Source: Thalassobacterium sedimentorum (GTDB taxonomy: Bacteria > Verrucomicrobiota > Verrucomicrobiia > Opitutales > Coraliomargaritaceae). From it: a stretch of 39,061 nt of DNA. Where the stretch lies: positions 1-39,061 of the forward strand of contig NZ_JARXIC010000031.1 of the NCBI RefSeq assembly GCF_031127905.1, given 5' to 3'. Below, in pieces: positions 30,215 through 37,494 of this stretch. The position numbers and the translations under genes were made by a program. Each line of letters opens with the position of its first letter. Within the stretch, counting starts at the first letter, position 1. The notes under the pieces are model-generated. The model made no database searches and had not been told where the DNA came from. It saw only the letters and a program-made list of their open reading frames with translations.

Positions 30215-30668
30215 ACTCGGCGAGTTCAAATCGCACACCGATCATATTATAGTCGGCGTGCGTGCCTTTTGTGAATTGGGCATTCTTCGGGGGATTTATC
30301 ATGCGTCCGTCGACAATGATCGGAATGTCTCTGGTTTGATAGCCGGGCGCGCTGAGTCGAGCAGTATAAGCACCGTTTGCTATATTTTTAAGGGGCATTA
30401 GATTTCGACCGATCCGTAAATTATCCATCGAGTACGCGAGCGTGCCGTCTGGAGCAACTAACTCGATGGTGGCGCCTGGTCCGCGTGAGCCATATTGGTT
30501 GAAGGCCAGGCTCATTTCGTTGGCATAGCGCACACCGACATGCACCACGCCAGGTGCCTTTTCCGTCGCTTTGGGACCCAGCGTAATAAACAGCGAGCCA
30601 ACGATAGCGGTGAGCACTAAGAGAGCGACGACGACGATTGGGCCTTTAAGTTCGAGAGTTTTTGCCAT
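30213..30668 (-). CDS. Small anchored extracytoplasmic protein, function unknown
   Basis: 151 aa. One N-terminal hydrophobic segment (about 9-31) is followed by a beta-rich domain. The pattern GATIELVAPDGTLAYSMDN...NIANGAYTARLSAPGYQTRDIPI resembles PEGA or carboxypeptidase-regulatory-like surface domains, in which GYxxxxxxI strands recur. No enzyme motif is seen. It is divergent from aspS with 172 bp between them. The stop codon lies at the edge of the family B repeat. Confidence 0.75.
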   Translation of the reverse strand: MAKTLELKGPIVVVALLVLTAIVGSLFITLGPKATEKAPGVVHVGVRYANEMSLAFNQYGSRGPGATIELVAPDGTLAYSMDNLRIGRNLMPLKNIANGAYTARLSAPGYQTRDIPIIVDGRMINPPKNAQFTKGTHADYNMIGVRFELAE

Positions 30669-30720
30669 GCACTAGATGAAATGAGTCGTATCTGTCGGCT
30701 TGTCAACTGACGGCGTCTCT

Positions 30721-30753
30721 GCCGCCCGGTCGGTGTGCTGGATGCTGGGTGGC
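30721..30753. repeat. Degenerate REP palindrome, family A, copy 3
   Basis: GCCGCCCGGT...GCTGGGTGGC retains the inner arms of the RAYT-flanking palindrome (GCCGCCCGG...GCTGGGCGGC) in the same orientation as the copy at 8468. The GTAGCTGG foot is lost. It lies between two divergent genes. Confidence 0.6.
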
Positions 30754-30840
30754 GCCGCAACGCCGGCGATGTGGGCTGTACTGTATTGATTCCATTTCGT
30801 GCTTGTTTCGAGGGGGTAAGGTGTTTTCATCGCCGCTCTT

Positions 30841-32631
30841 ATGAAACGCACCCACCATTGCTCGCAACTCCGTGCATCGGATCAAGGCTCGACCGTCACT
30901 CTTTGTGGCTGGGTCGATTCGGTTCGTGATCACGGCGGTATTTTATTTGTCGACCTTCGCGATCGCGAAGGGCTTACTCAAATCGTTCTGGATCCAGCCA
31001 ATCAGGGACTCGAATCCCAGTTTGGCTCAATCAAGCCTGAATCGGTGATCGCTGTTTCCGGTAAAGTGGAAGCGCGTTTTGGCGGCACAGCCAATGCAAA
31101 GCTCGCGACGGGGGAGATCGAAGTGCATGCTGTGGAGCTGGAAATTCTCAATGTTTCCAAGACACCGCCTTTCCCGATGGATGATTCGGCCGATAAGGTG
31201 AGCGAAGATTTGCGTATGACGCATCGTTACCTCGACCTGCGCCGCGCCACCAACACCAAGATGCTGCGCATGCGCCACGCCACCAGTCGTGCCATCCGTA
31301 ACTACATGGACGATCAGGCCTTTATCGAGGTGGAGACGCCGATGCTGTTTAAGAGCACGCCCGAGGGCGCTCGCGAATTCCTGGTGCCAAGCCGCATGAA
31401 CCCCGGCGCTTTCTACGCGTTGCCTCAGTCGCCGCAGCAATACAAGCAAATGCTGATGGTGGGCGGCGTCGAACGCTACTACCAGCTGGCGCGCTGCTTC
31501 CGTGATGAGGATCTGCGTGCGGATCGTCAGCCCGAGTTCACGCAGGTGGATATCGAGCTTTCGTTTATCGATCGCGAGGACATGTATGAGCTGATCGAAG
31601 GTCTGATGAAACGTGTCTGGAAGGACGTGATCGATGTGGACATCGAGACGCCTTTTCTACGGATGAGCTATTACGACGCGATGAACCGCTTCGGCGTCGA
31701 TAAGCCGGACATGCGTTTTGGTCTGGAGTTGGTGGACTGCTGCGAAATTTTCAAAGCTTCCAGCTTCAAGGTCTTTTCGGGTGCCATTAAATCGGGTGGG
31801 GCGGTCAAAGCTTTCAATGCCAAGGGCCTCGCTGACCTGACCCAAGGCGAACTCCGCAGCTTGGAAGATTCTGCCAAGGCTCTCGGTGCCAAGGGCCTCG
31901 CATTTATCAAGTGTGAAGGGGGCGAATGGAAGTCTCCTATCGTTAAATTCTTCTCCGAAGAAGAAAAAGCCGCACTTAGCGAATTGCTCCAAATCGAAGA
32001 TGGCGACATCGTCTTCTTCGCAGCCAGCGAGTGGGAACGTGCCTGCACCATTCTTGGCCGTGTGCGTCTGGACGCGGCACAGCTCTTGGTCAAGCGTGGT
32101 AAGCTGACCATCGATCCCAACGATTACAAGTTCCTGTGGGTGATTGAGTTCCCACTCATGCTCTTTGATGAGGACGAGGGGCGCTTCGTTTCCTCGCACC
32201 ACCCCTTCACTTCGCCAGTGCCGGAGGACATTCCTCTATTGGACTCCGATCCTAAGGCGGTGCGTGGTCAGCACTATGATCTGGTGCTCAACGGGGTGGA
32301 GCTCGGCGGTGGCAGTATTCGTATTCATCAGCCTGCACTGCAGAAGAAGGTGTTCGAAGACGTGCTCAAGATCCCTGCCGACGTGGTGGAGAGCCGCTTT
32401 GGTTATATGCTCAAGGCTTTCGAATATGGTGCACCGCCGCATGGCGGTATTGCCTTTGGTCTCGATCGCATGGTCACCATCTTGACCCAGCGCACCAGTA
32501 TCCGCGACGTGATCGCCTTCCCGAAGAATCAAAAGGGACAGGAGATGATGACCGCCAGCCCTGGCATCGCCACCGAAAAGCAGTTGCGCGACCTGCATAT
32601 CAAGGCCGTGTTGCCTAAGAAGGATTCGTGA
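30841..32631 (+). CDS. aspS: Aspartyl-tRNA synthetase
   Basis: 596 aa bacterial-type class II synthetase. The N-terminal OB fold (VTLCGWVDSVRDHGGILFVD) binds the anticodon. Motif 2 is RCFRDEDLRADRQPEFTQVD, then a bacterial GAD insertion domain (about 290-420), and motif 3 is GGIAFGLDRMVTIL. Start ATG 30841 gives the usual MKRTHHCSQL opening. Whether it also charges tRNA-Asn depends on the presence of asnS elsewhere, which cannot be seen. Confidence 0.97.
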   Translation: MKRTHHCSQLRASDQGSTVTLCGWVDSVRDHGGILFVDLRDREGLTQIVLDPANQGLESQFGSIKPESVIAVSGKVEARFGGTANAKLATGEIEVHAVELEILNVSKTPPFPMDDSADKVSEDLRMTHRYLDLRRATNTKMLRMRHATSRAIRNYMDDQAFIEVETPMLFKSTPEGAREFLVPSRMNPGAFYALPQSPQQYKQMLMVGGVERYYQLARCFRDEDLRADRQPEFTQVDIELSFIDREDMYELIEGLMKRVWKDVIDVDIETPFLRMSYYDAMNRFGVDKPDMRFGLELVDCCEIFKASSFKVFSGAIKSGGAVKAFNAKGLADLTQGELRSLEDSAKALGAKGLAFIKCEGGEWKSPIVKFFSEEEKAALSELLQIEDGDIVFFAASEWERACTILGRVRLDAAQLLVKRGKLTIDPNDYKFLWVIEFPLMLFDEDEGRFVSSHHPFTSPVPEDIPLLDSDPKAVRGQHYDLVLNGVELGGGSIRIHQPALQKKVFEDVLKIPADVVESRFGYMLKAFEYGAPPHGGIAFGLDRMVTILTQRTSIRDVIAFPKNQKGQEMMTASPGIATEKQLRDLHIKAVLPKKDS

Positions 32632-32642
32632 ATTAAGACTGG

Positions 32643-32669
32643 AACCCGGAGACTGCTCCGGGTTTCTTT
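32643..32669 (+). terminator. Terminator after aspS, abutting the next start codon
   Basis: A perfect 9-bp stem AACCCGGAG / CTCCGGGTT with loop ACTG is followed by TCTTT. It starts 11 nt after aspS and its T tract ends immediately at the ATG of the next gene. Confidence 0.8.
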
Positions 32670-34553
32670 ATGTCTATGCGCATTTCGCGATTCCTCTCTC
32701 TTTCACTCCTCGTTTGTCTGGCTGCCCCTCTGTGGGGGCAGATGACTCCCAACGCCCCGATTAAGAATTTTCGCCTTCCGCGTTTTGGTGATAATGGCTA
32801 CACCCAGTGGGTGCTGCAGGGGGCGCAAGGCATCTACGACAGCGAGGAGCAAGTAAGAGTCGAGGGCATGGCTATGCGTGTATATTCGGCAGATGAGCGT
32901 ATGGCCCTAGAACTCACGATGGACAGTCCGCAAGCGACGCTACGCTTGCATGAAAATCGTGCCTATTCAGAGGGGGCTATTGAGATTGTTGGAGCTAATT
33001 TTAAGATAACAGGCACTGGTTGGGAATGGTCGGGCGCTACTAAGGAAATTGTGGTTTATCATGACACGGTGGTGCAGTTTACGCAGGATATCGCCAGCGC
33101 ATTTATGGAGGAGGGGCCCGTTGCCTCCGGATTGGCGAGCCAGACGGAAATTCATAGTGAGCGCTTGATTTTGCGCACAACTGAGGAGGAATACTACTTC
33201 GAGTTTACTCAGGATGTTCATGCGGTTTCAGACCAAATGGACTTACGTTGTGAAACTCTGATTGCCTATGCCGATGCTCCTGAGGGGCGGGATACCCGTG
33301 TGCCTGCGAATGTTGCACCGAGTGAACTTGATTCCATTCGACAAATCATTGCGCGCGATAATGTGGTGATCCTTCAGGGGGGGAAGACTGTAAAAGCGAA
33401 TGAGGCTGAGTTTTTTCCGCGCCGCCAAAGCGCTTATTTGTGGGGTGCCGCGAGTGTTGCGACTCAAGGTGCTTATTTGAGTGGTGAGAGTATTCATAGT
33501 CAGACTGGCGAAATCCTGATCAAAGGAGCGGCCGATGTGGGGCGCGCTCAGATGATTTTAACGGAAACCGGTGGTCTGGGGATTTTGGGGGCCTCCGCCT
33601 TGACCTCGGAGACCATCGTGCTGGCTGATAGCATTACCATGCGAGAGCAGCCATTGGAGAATCACTTCTTTTTTGAAGGCGCAGTAGAGGTGATGTCCGG
33701 AGCAGTTCAGATGCGGTCTGCTCGTATGACGATTGTTGCCAATCAGTCGGATGCGGCCGCCAGTGTGCAAGCGGAGCACTCCGACTTGAAGGTGGGTGAA
33801 GTTCAAAATATAATTGCTGAGGGGGGCGTCCGTATAGAGCAGGGCAATCAGGTTGCTACAGGTGAGAAGGTTATATTTTATCCTGCCGACGAGCGCGCCC
33901 TACTTACGGGAAGCCCGAAGGTGACCAATGGGGAGGCGATTGTTACGGGGCAAATTATGGAGCTGAAGCCGCAACTCGCGATAATTCGTGGTGAGTTGGA
34001 GCAGCCCGTTGTTGTGCGTTTACCAGAAATGCCGGATCTGGGTTTTGAAGCGTCCGCTGCCACGGATAGCGCTGTTTCAGAGGATAAATCAACTGTAGAT
34101 TCGAATGAGGACTTAGAGGAGACGGTGGTGACGAGTCAATTATTGCGTATGATTGAGGGACCGGATCATACAGTATTTCGTTTTACTGATACGGTTACCG
34201 TTTCGGCGACTAACCTTGAAACTAGTTGCGATCGTTTGGATGTGACTGCGCGTGAGCAGCCGAATGCAGATGTGGATGCTAGCACCGCTCTGGCAGTTGA
34301 GCAGATTGAAGCGCTTGATAATGTAGTGATTCAGCAGACCGGACGTGTGGCGACTGCCAAGAAGGCAACTATTCTACCGCGGGCAGGGCAGGTTGTGCTC
34401 GAGGGCGATGTCGTCGTGGAAGATGACCGCGGGCGTGTCAGTGGGCATCGAATGACATTATTACAAGGTCAGCGCCGTGCCATTGTGGAAGGGGGCGGAC
34501 CTGCTGGAGAGCGAGCTCGCATTACGTTGCCTTCGATGCCGAGTCAGGACTAG
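32670..34553 (+). CDS. LptC/OstA(LptA)-like lipopolysaccharide transport protein
   Basis: 627 aa; the start may be ATG 32670 or ATG 32676. A signal peptide ends near WGQ (about residue 24). Residues about 30-140 (LPRFGDNGYTQWVLQGAQGIYD...VRVEGMAMRVYSAD) are LptC-like. Three or more OstA/LptA-like beta segments follow, near 150-300, 355-450 (IIAEGGVRIEQGNQVATGEKVIFYP) and 480-620 (ALDNVVIQQTGRVATAKKATILPRAGQVVLEGDV). Such beta-jellyroll units build the periplasmic LPS bridge. Typical LptA is under 200 aa, so this looks like a multi-domain version. There is an acidic low-complexity spacer near 465-485. No lptB or lptFG is in the window. Confidence 0.82.
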   Translation: MSMRISRFLSLSLLVCLAAPLWGQMTPNAPIKNFRLPRFGDNGYTQWVLQGAQGIYDSEEQVRVEGMAMRVYSADERMALELTMDSPQATLRLHENRAYSEGAIEIVGANFKITGTGWEWSGATKEIVVYHDTVVQFTQDIASAFMEEGPVASGLASQTEIHSERLILRTTEEEYYFEFTQDVHAVSDQMDLRCETLIAYADAPEGRDTRVPANVAPSELDSIRQIIARDNVVILQGGKTVKANEAEFFPRRQSAYLWGAASVATQGAYLSGESIHSQTGEILIKGAADVGRAQMILTETGGLGILGASALTSETIVLADSITMREQPLENHFFFEGAVEVMSGAVQMRSARMTIVANQSDAAASVQAEHSDLKVGEVQNIIAEGGVRIEQGNQVATGEKVIFYPADERALLTGSPKVTNGEAIVTGQIMELKPQLAIIRGELEQPVVVRLPEMPDLGFEASAATDSAVSEDKSTVDSNEDLEETVVTSQLLRMIEGPDHTVFRFTDTVTVSATNLETSCDRLDVTAREQPNADVDASTALAVEQIEALDNVVIQQTGRVATAKKATILPRAGQVVLEGDVVVEDDRGRVSGHRMTLLQGQRRAIVEGGGPAGERARITLPSMPSQD

Positions 34554-34991
34554 CGGAGGGGGTAAAGGCCCTGCATGGCTGAATTGGCCTCGCCGCCCAG
34601 CACCGTTCTTAGAGCCGGGCGACAGTGTCGACTCGGCTATAACAGCGGCAACGGGAGAATTGTTTCAGTTGGGTAACGTTTTACGTGTACCCTAAAAGCA
34701 TTATTTACAATTCGTAATTATTTATTCTATCTAACGATAAATTTTTATGCTAGATGAAAAATCTAGCTATGGAGACGGAGGGGATATTCATTATCGCGCT
34801 ACCTTCGCGCGCGTTGGGTGTTCTACTTGTTTAAGCAGATATAGTATTCATAAAAATTATACACAGAGTGCATTTATTGGTGGACAGGTTGCCGCTTTTT
34901 ACATTTTTCGTGGACTATGAATTTCTGGTGGCAGATAAATGATCCAAAATCCCATGTAACTGCCACTATACGGGCAGTTTCTTGGCAGTTA
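34554..34991. other. 438-bp AT-rich intergenic region with hairpins
   Basis: It holds the degenerate family A repeat (34575-34640), a perfect hairpin GCTAGAT-GAAAA-ATCTAGC (34749-34767), and AACTGCC / GGCAGTT arms at 34958-34979 with another GGCAGTT at 34984. The last structure lies just beyond the 3' end of the HTH gene and may act as its terminator. The plus-strand frame that covers the HTH gene from 34917 is not supported. Confidence 0.6.
34575..34640. repeat. Degenerate REP palindrome, family A, copy 4 (inverted)
   Basis: TGGCTGAATTGGCCTCGCCG, then CCCAGC...CCGGGCGACA and ACTCGGCTAT, align with the reverse complement of the copy at 8468-8532 over the whole 65 bp, with many substitutions. 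It follows the Lpt gene by 21 bp. Confidence 0.65.
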
Positions 34992-35447
34992 TTATTGGGG
35001 ATCGTGTACATGTTCCTTGGCCAGTTTACCCAGAGATTGAACGTGTTCGAAAAAAGTTGGATTAACCGAGGCGGCTTTGCCGATGCTTGTCAGCAGGTTC
35101 GGCAAAATATTATCAATTTGGAGGTTCGAGTTCCCTGCACGGTCGGTGCTCACATTCATTGCGTCGGATCGCGGTTCAATATTGATCGCGGTGTGATACG
35201 CGGCCGGGCAGATGTCCCACAGATACGCGCAGACCATCAGCGCTCTGGCATTCTTGTCATCTGGGGCCAGCGCGTCGAGAATTCGGTTCAGACGCTCTTC
35301 AGTCAGCTTAGAATAGTTGCCTGCTCTGATCTTGGAAAAGGTAGAGGGGGTCGTGCCTTCTACGCGTTTGGACAGTTCGCGAATGTTGAGGCCTTGGCTC
35401 TTCGAGAACTCGTAGATCAGCGCACCAAAGTGGGATTTATTTTGCAT
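34992..35447 (-). CDS. Helix-turn-helix DNA-binding protein (XRE/Cro-like), function unknown
   Basis: 151 aa. Residues about 7-61 form a Cro/CI-type helix-turn-helix (LNIRELSKRVEGTTPSTFSKIRAGNYSKLTEERLNRILDAL). The C-terminal 90 residues have no recognised domain. It is divergent from the gene at 35616 across a 168-bp interval with a good promoter for that gene, so it is a candidate regulator of it. Phage or accessory origin is possible. Confidence 0.78.
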   Translation of the reverse strand: MQNKSHFGALIYEFSKSQGLNIRELSKRVEGTTPSTFSKIRAGNYSKLTEERLNRILDALAPDDKNARALMVCAYLWDICPAAYHTAINIEPRSDAMNVSTDRAGNSNLQIDNILPNLLTSIGKAASVNPTFFEHVQSLGKLAKEHVHDPQ

Positions 35448-35525
35448 AATAATGAGGGTCGTCAGTTGTGGAGGGTCTTGGAGCTTATCTCATTTGTTTT
35501 GGTCATATTTTTAACGTTTGGCGGG

Positions 35526-35553
35526 TTGGCATGAATACTGGTAGAGCTATAAT
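35526..35553 (+). promoter_or_regulatory. Sigma-70 promoter for the gene at 35616
   Basis: TTGGCA (35526-35531), a 16-nt spacer, then a perfect TATAAT (35548-35553). The predicted transcript begins near 35560, about 55 nt upstream of the ATG. It lies in the interval controlled by the divergent HTH gene. Confidence 0.7.
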
Positions 35554-35615
35554 AGGGGATTTCCTTCAGAGAAAGCAATCCCATCGCAAAATTTTCCAGA
35601 ATTTAGGATAATAAG

Positions 35616-36164
35616 ATGAAATTATTGATTCGAGATATTGAAAAGTTTCTCACTGAAGCCTGTATGGGCACTGAGAACTTGCGCTTAGGGACGTCGGTTG
35701 GGAAGTGTCCGGCTGGCTTTTTATGCGCCTCGAGTGCAGATTGCGAGCGACTCAAGTGTATTTTGCGTGTGCTGGTGGATGCGCTTGAGACGGGACGTTT
35801 GGGGGCAGATTTTGCTCGTTCGCGCTTTCAGATTACACTGGAACTGCGTGAGACACGGCAACAGTCCTCCGTGGTGGTGGGTATCGGCTTGGATACCGCA
35901 GTAAAAAGTGATGCCGCGACTTGCGATGCTAATGTTTCAATCGCCGCGCTGGTGGCAGCAATGCATTTTAAACATGTGGTTCCGTGTTCCCAGTCTGGGC
36001 AGACTGTAAGTCTGAGTGCGTATCTGAACGCCATGGGGGGACGTTTGTGGCTAGGTTCTTCGCCAACAGCGGCCGTAAATGTGAACGGGGAGGTGAACGG
36101 GGAGCCGTTGGCATGTCAGATCTTTCTTCCTTTAAAATGCTCGCTGTCCTCTTATGTTTCTTAA
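35616..36164 (+). CDS. Unknown protein resembling a degenerate histidine-kinase ATPase domain
   Basis: 182 aa, no signal peptide or membrane segment. ERLKCILRVLVDALETG (44-60) looks like an N-box with the asparagine replaced, VVVGIGLDTA (87-95) like a G1 strand, and the end AMGGRLWLGSSP (139-150) plus CQIFLPL (167-173) is very like the last strands of HATPase_c domains (GGRIWVxSxPGxGxxFxFxLPL). The G2 glycine loop is absent, so ATP binding is doubtful. A short in-frame duplication (VNVNGEVNGE) lies near 154-163. There is no kinase dimerisation or sensor part. Assignment is inference; the gene itself is supported by the upstream promoter and by starting after it. Confidence 0.6.
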   Translation: MKLLIRDIEKFLTEACMGTENLRLGTSVGKCPAGFLCASSADCERLKCILRVLVDALETGRLGADFARSRFQITLELRETRQQSSVVVGIGLDTAVKSDAATCDANVSIAALVAAMHFKHVVPCSQSGQTVSLSAYLNAMGGRLWLGSSPTAAVNVNGEVNGEPLACQIFLPLKCSLSSYVS

Positions 36165-36199
36165 AACAGAAATTTGTCAAAAAAATGCTATTTATGGAA

Positions 36200-36228
36200 T
36201 TGACCTAGGTCTTGTTTTGAGAGATACA
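36200..36228 (+). promoter_or_regulatory. Candidate promoter for the PEP-CTERM gene
   Basis: TTGACC (36200-36205), a 17-nt spacer, and GATACA (36223-36228), 47 nt before the ATG at 36276. Good -35, weak -10. Confidence 0.4.
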
Positions 36229-36275
36229 GTGCTTAAAAGTTAGCGCTTCGTTTGCCACCATGACTGAATAAAACT

Positions 36276-37238
36276 ATGATCACGCTTAAACATTTTGTTA
36301 TTTCTACATCGATTGTCTGGAGCCTGACTACGGCAAATGCGCTTCCTGTTTTGCTGCAGGATTTTGAGCTCAACACGTCTGGACTGACGGTGACGCGTGC
36401 TCCTGCCGGCGCTGGCTATTCTGCAGAGGCTATTGATAGTGAGGTTCTCGTGCATGCGGATGAGACGACGGAGTCGCAGATTTATCTAGATGCCGATCCC
36501 TCAAGTAATGGTGGAGACTATTTTCTCGAGGTAATCATGGATTTTTATGATAGCACTAGTGAGAGTTACCTTCCTTATCAGGGAGATCGCGTGACTTGGA
36601 ATGATGGTGCTCAGACGGGAGCCTTCGGATCTGGCTTTGGGCACAGTGTTGATGTTTATTTTGACGCTGTTTCAGATGGAGGCGGCTTGATTTATAATTA
36701 TGAAAATTTTGGTTATACCGATGGGTTTTATTTCCAGCCCACCTTGTTAGCGACTAATAATAGCGATGTGATTGATTCGGGAGGCTTTGGGGTGCGTTTA
36801 GTCGATCTCGGTTCTGGTGAGTATGCTTGGCGTGTTGTGGCAGATGGTAATGCTCGGGGCTTCTCAGGAGCGATTGGCGGCTCCTCCTATTATGATATTA
36901 CGGTTGCTGCGGCTGGTTGGTATAGCATGGAGACAGTTTGGCGTTCAGCCGACGGCCTCATGGTTGATCAGATTAATACACTCTACGACGAGAGTGGTAG
37001 TATTGTTTATACAGAAACCATCGAAGATGTAGTCGCGGTTTCTGCAGCAGGTCGAGTGGGTGCCGCTTCGCTTGGCAATGGTGATGAGGGCGGGGTTCCC
37101 AGTGCTGTCGGCAGTGTTGCAATCGACAATTTAACCTTAGTTCCGGAAACAAGTGCCTATTCTCTGCTTGCTGGACTAATGGTGCTTACTTTTAGTGTTG
37201 CAGGACGTCGTTCAATCACGCACAAACGGAGATCATAA
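36276..37238 (+). CDS. PEP-CTERM-type exported surface protein
   Basis: 320 aa. The signal peptide is about 1-22 (cleavage near ANA-LPV). The body is rich in G/S/D/Y and probably a beta-sandwich of lectin or glucanase type (QDFELNTSG at the start, and SVAIDNLTLVPE at the end, as in many such domains). The C-terminus has the full sorting signal: VPETSAYS, a hydrophobic helix of about 17 residues, then GRRSITHKRR. Exosortase systems cleave such tails. No exosortase gene is in the window. The next, tiny gene begins 3 bp after the stop. Confidence 0.85.
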   Translation: MITLKHFVISTSIVWSLTTANALPVLLQDFELNTSGLTVTRAPAGAGYSAEAIDSEVLVHADETTESQIYLDADPSSNGGDYFLEVIMDFYDSTSESYLPYQGDRVTWNDGAQTGAFGSGFGHSVDVYFDAVSDGGGLIYNYENFGYTDGFYFQPTLLATNNSDVIDSGGFGVRLVDLGSGEYAWRVVADGNARGFSGAIGGSSYYDITVAAAGWYSMETVWRSADGLMVDQINTLYDESGSIVYTETIEDVVAVSAAGRVGAASLGNGDEGGVPSAVGSVAIDNLTLVPETSAYSLLAGLMVLTFSVAGRRSITHKRRS

Positions 37239-37240
37239 TT

Positions 37241-37405
37241 ATGAAGAACAAAATCATCATTTTACTTATCGCGGGTGCTGCGCTGTTGCCGCTCTTTACT
37301 ACTTTGTTCGATTTGAATGCGACACGTCGTTCGCGGGGTGATGTGAACTTGACCATCGTCACGACTTTCACCGAGAACCCACAAACCACAATTAGCCCGA
37401 ACTAG
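37241..37405 (+). CDS. 54-residue membrane micro-protein, unknown
   Basis: A short ORF with a good ribosome binding site: GGAG at 37228-37231, 9 nt before the ATG and inside the end of the PEP-CTERM gene, so translation is probably coupled. The product starts MKNKIIILLIAGAALLPLFT (a membrane segment or signal), has a basic patch TRRSRGD near residue 30, and ends in a T/N-rich tail TFTENPQTTISPN. No family recognised. Confidence 0.6.
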   Translation: MKNKIIILLIAGAALLPLFTTLFDLNATRRSRGDVNLTIVTTFTENPQTTISPN

Positions 37406-37494
37406 TCGTCATAAGCTAGGGCTCGAACTGTAGAGATCGGGGGGGAGCATTTCGAGTTTTCCTTGAGCCTTTTCAGTTTAATTATGATGCGTTG

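Noticed and set aside
29873-30238. Minus-strand open frame of 121 codons with 26-residue repeats, and a plus-strand frame at 30057-30401
   Set aside because: Both translate the palindromic family B repeat, overlap the Fur-family gene or the 30213-30668 gene, and stay open only because the unit is 78 bp.
34917-35534. Plus-strand open frame of 205 codons
   Set aside because: It is antisense to the helix-turn-helix gene at 34992-35447, which has a clear domain; the plus frame has no family character.
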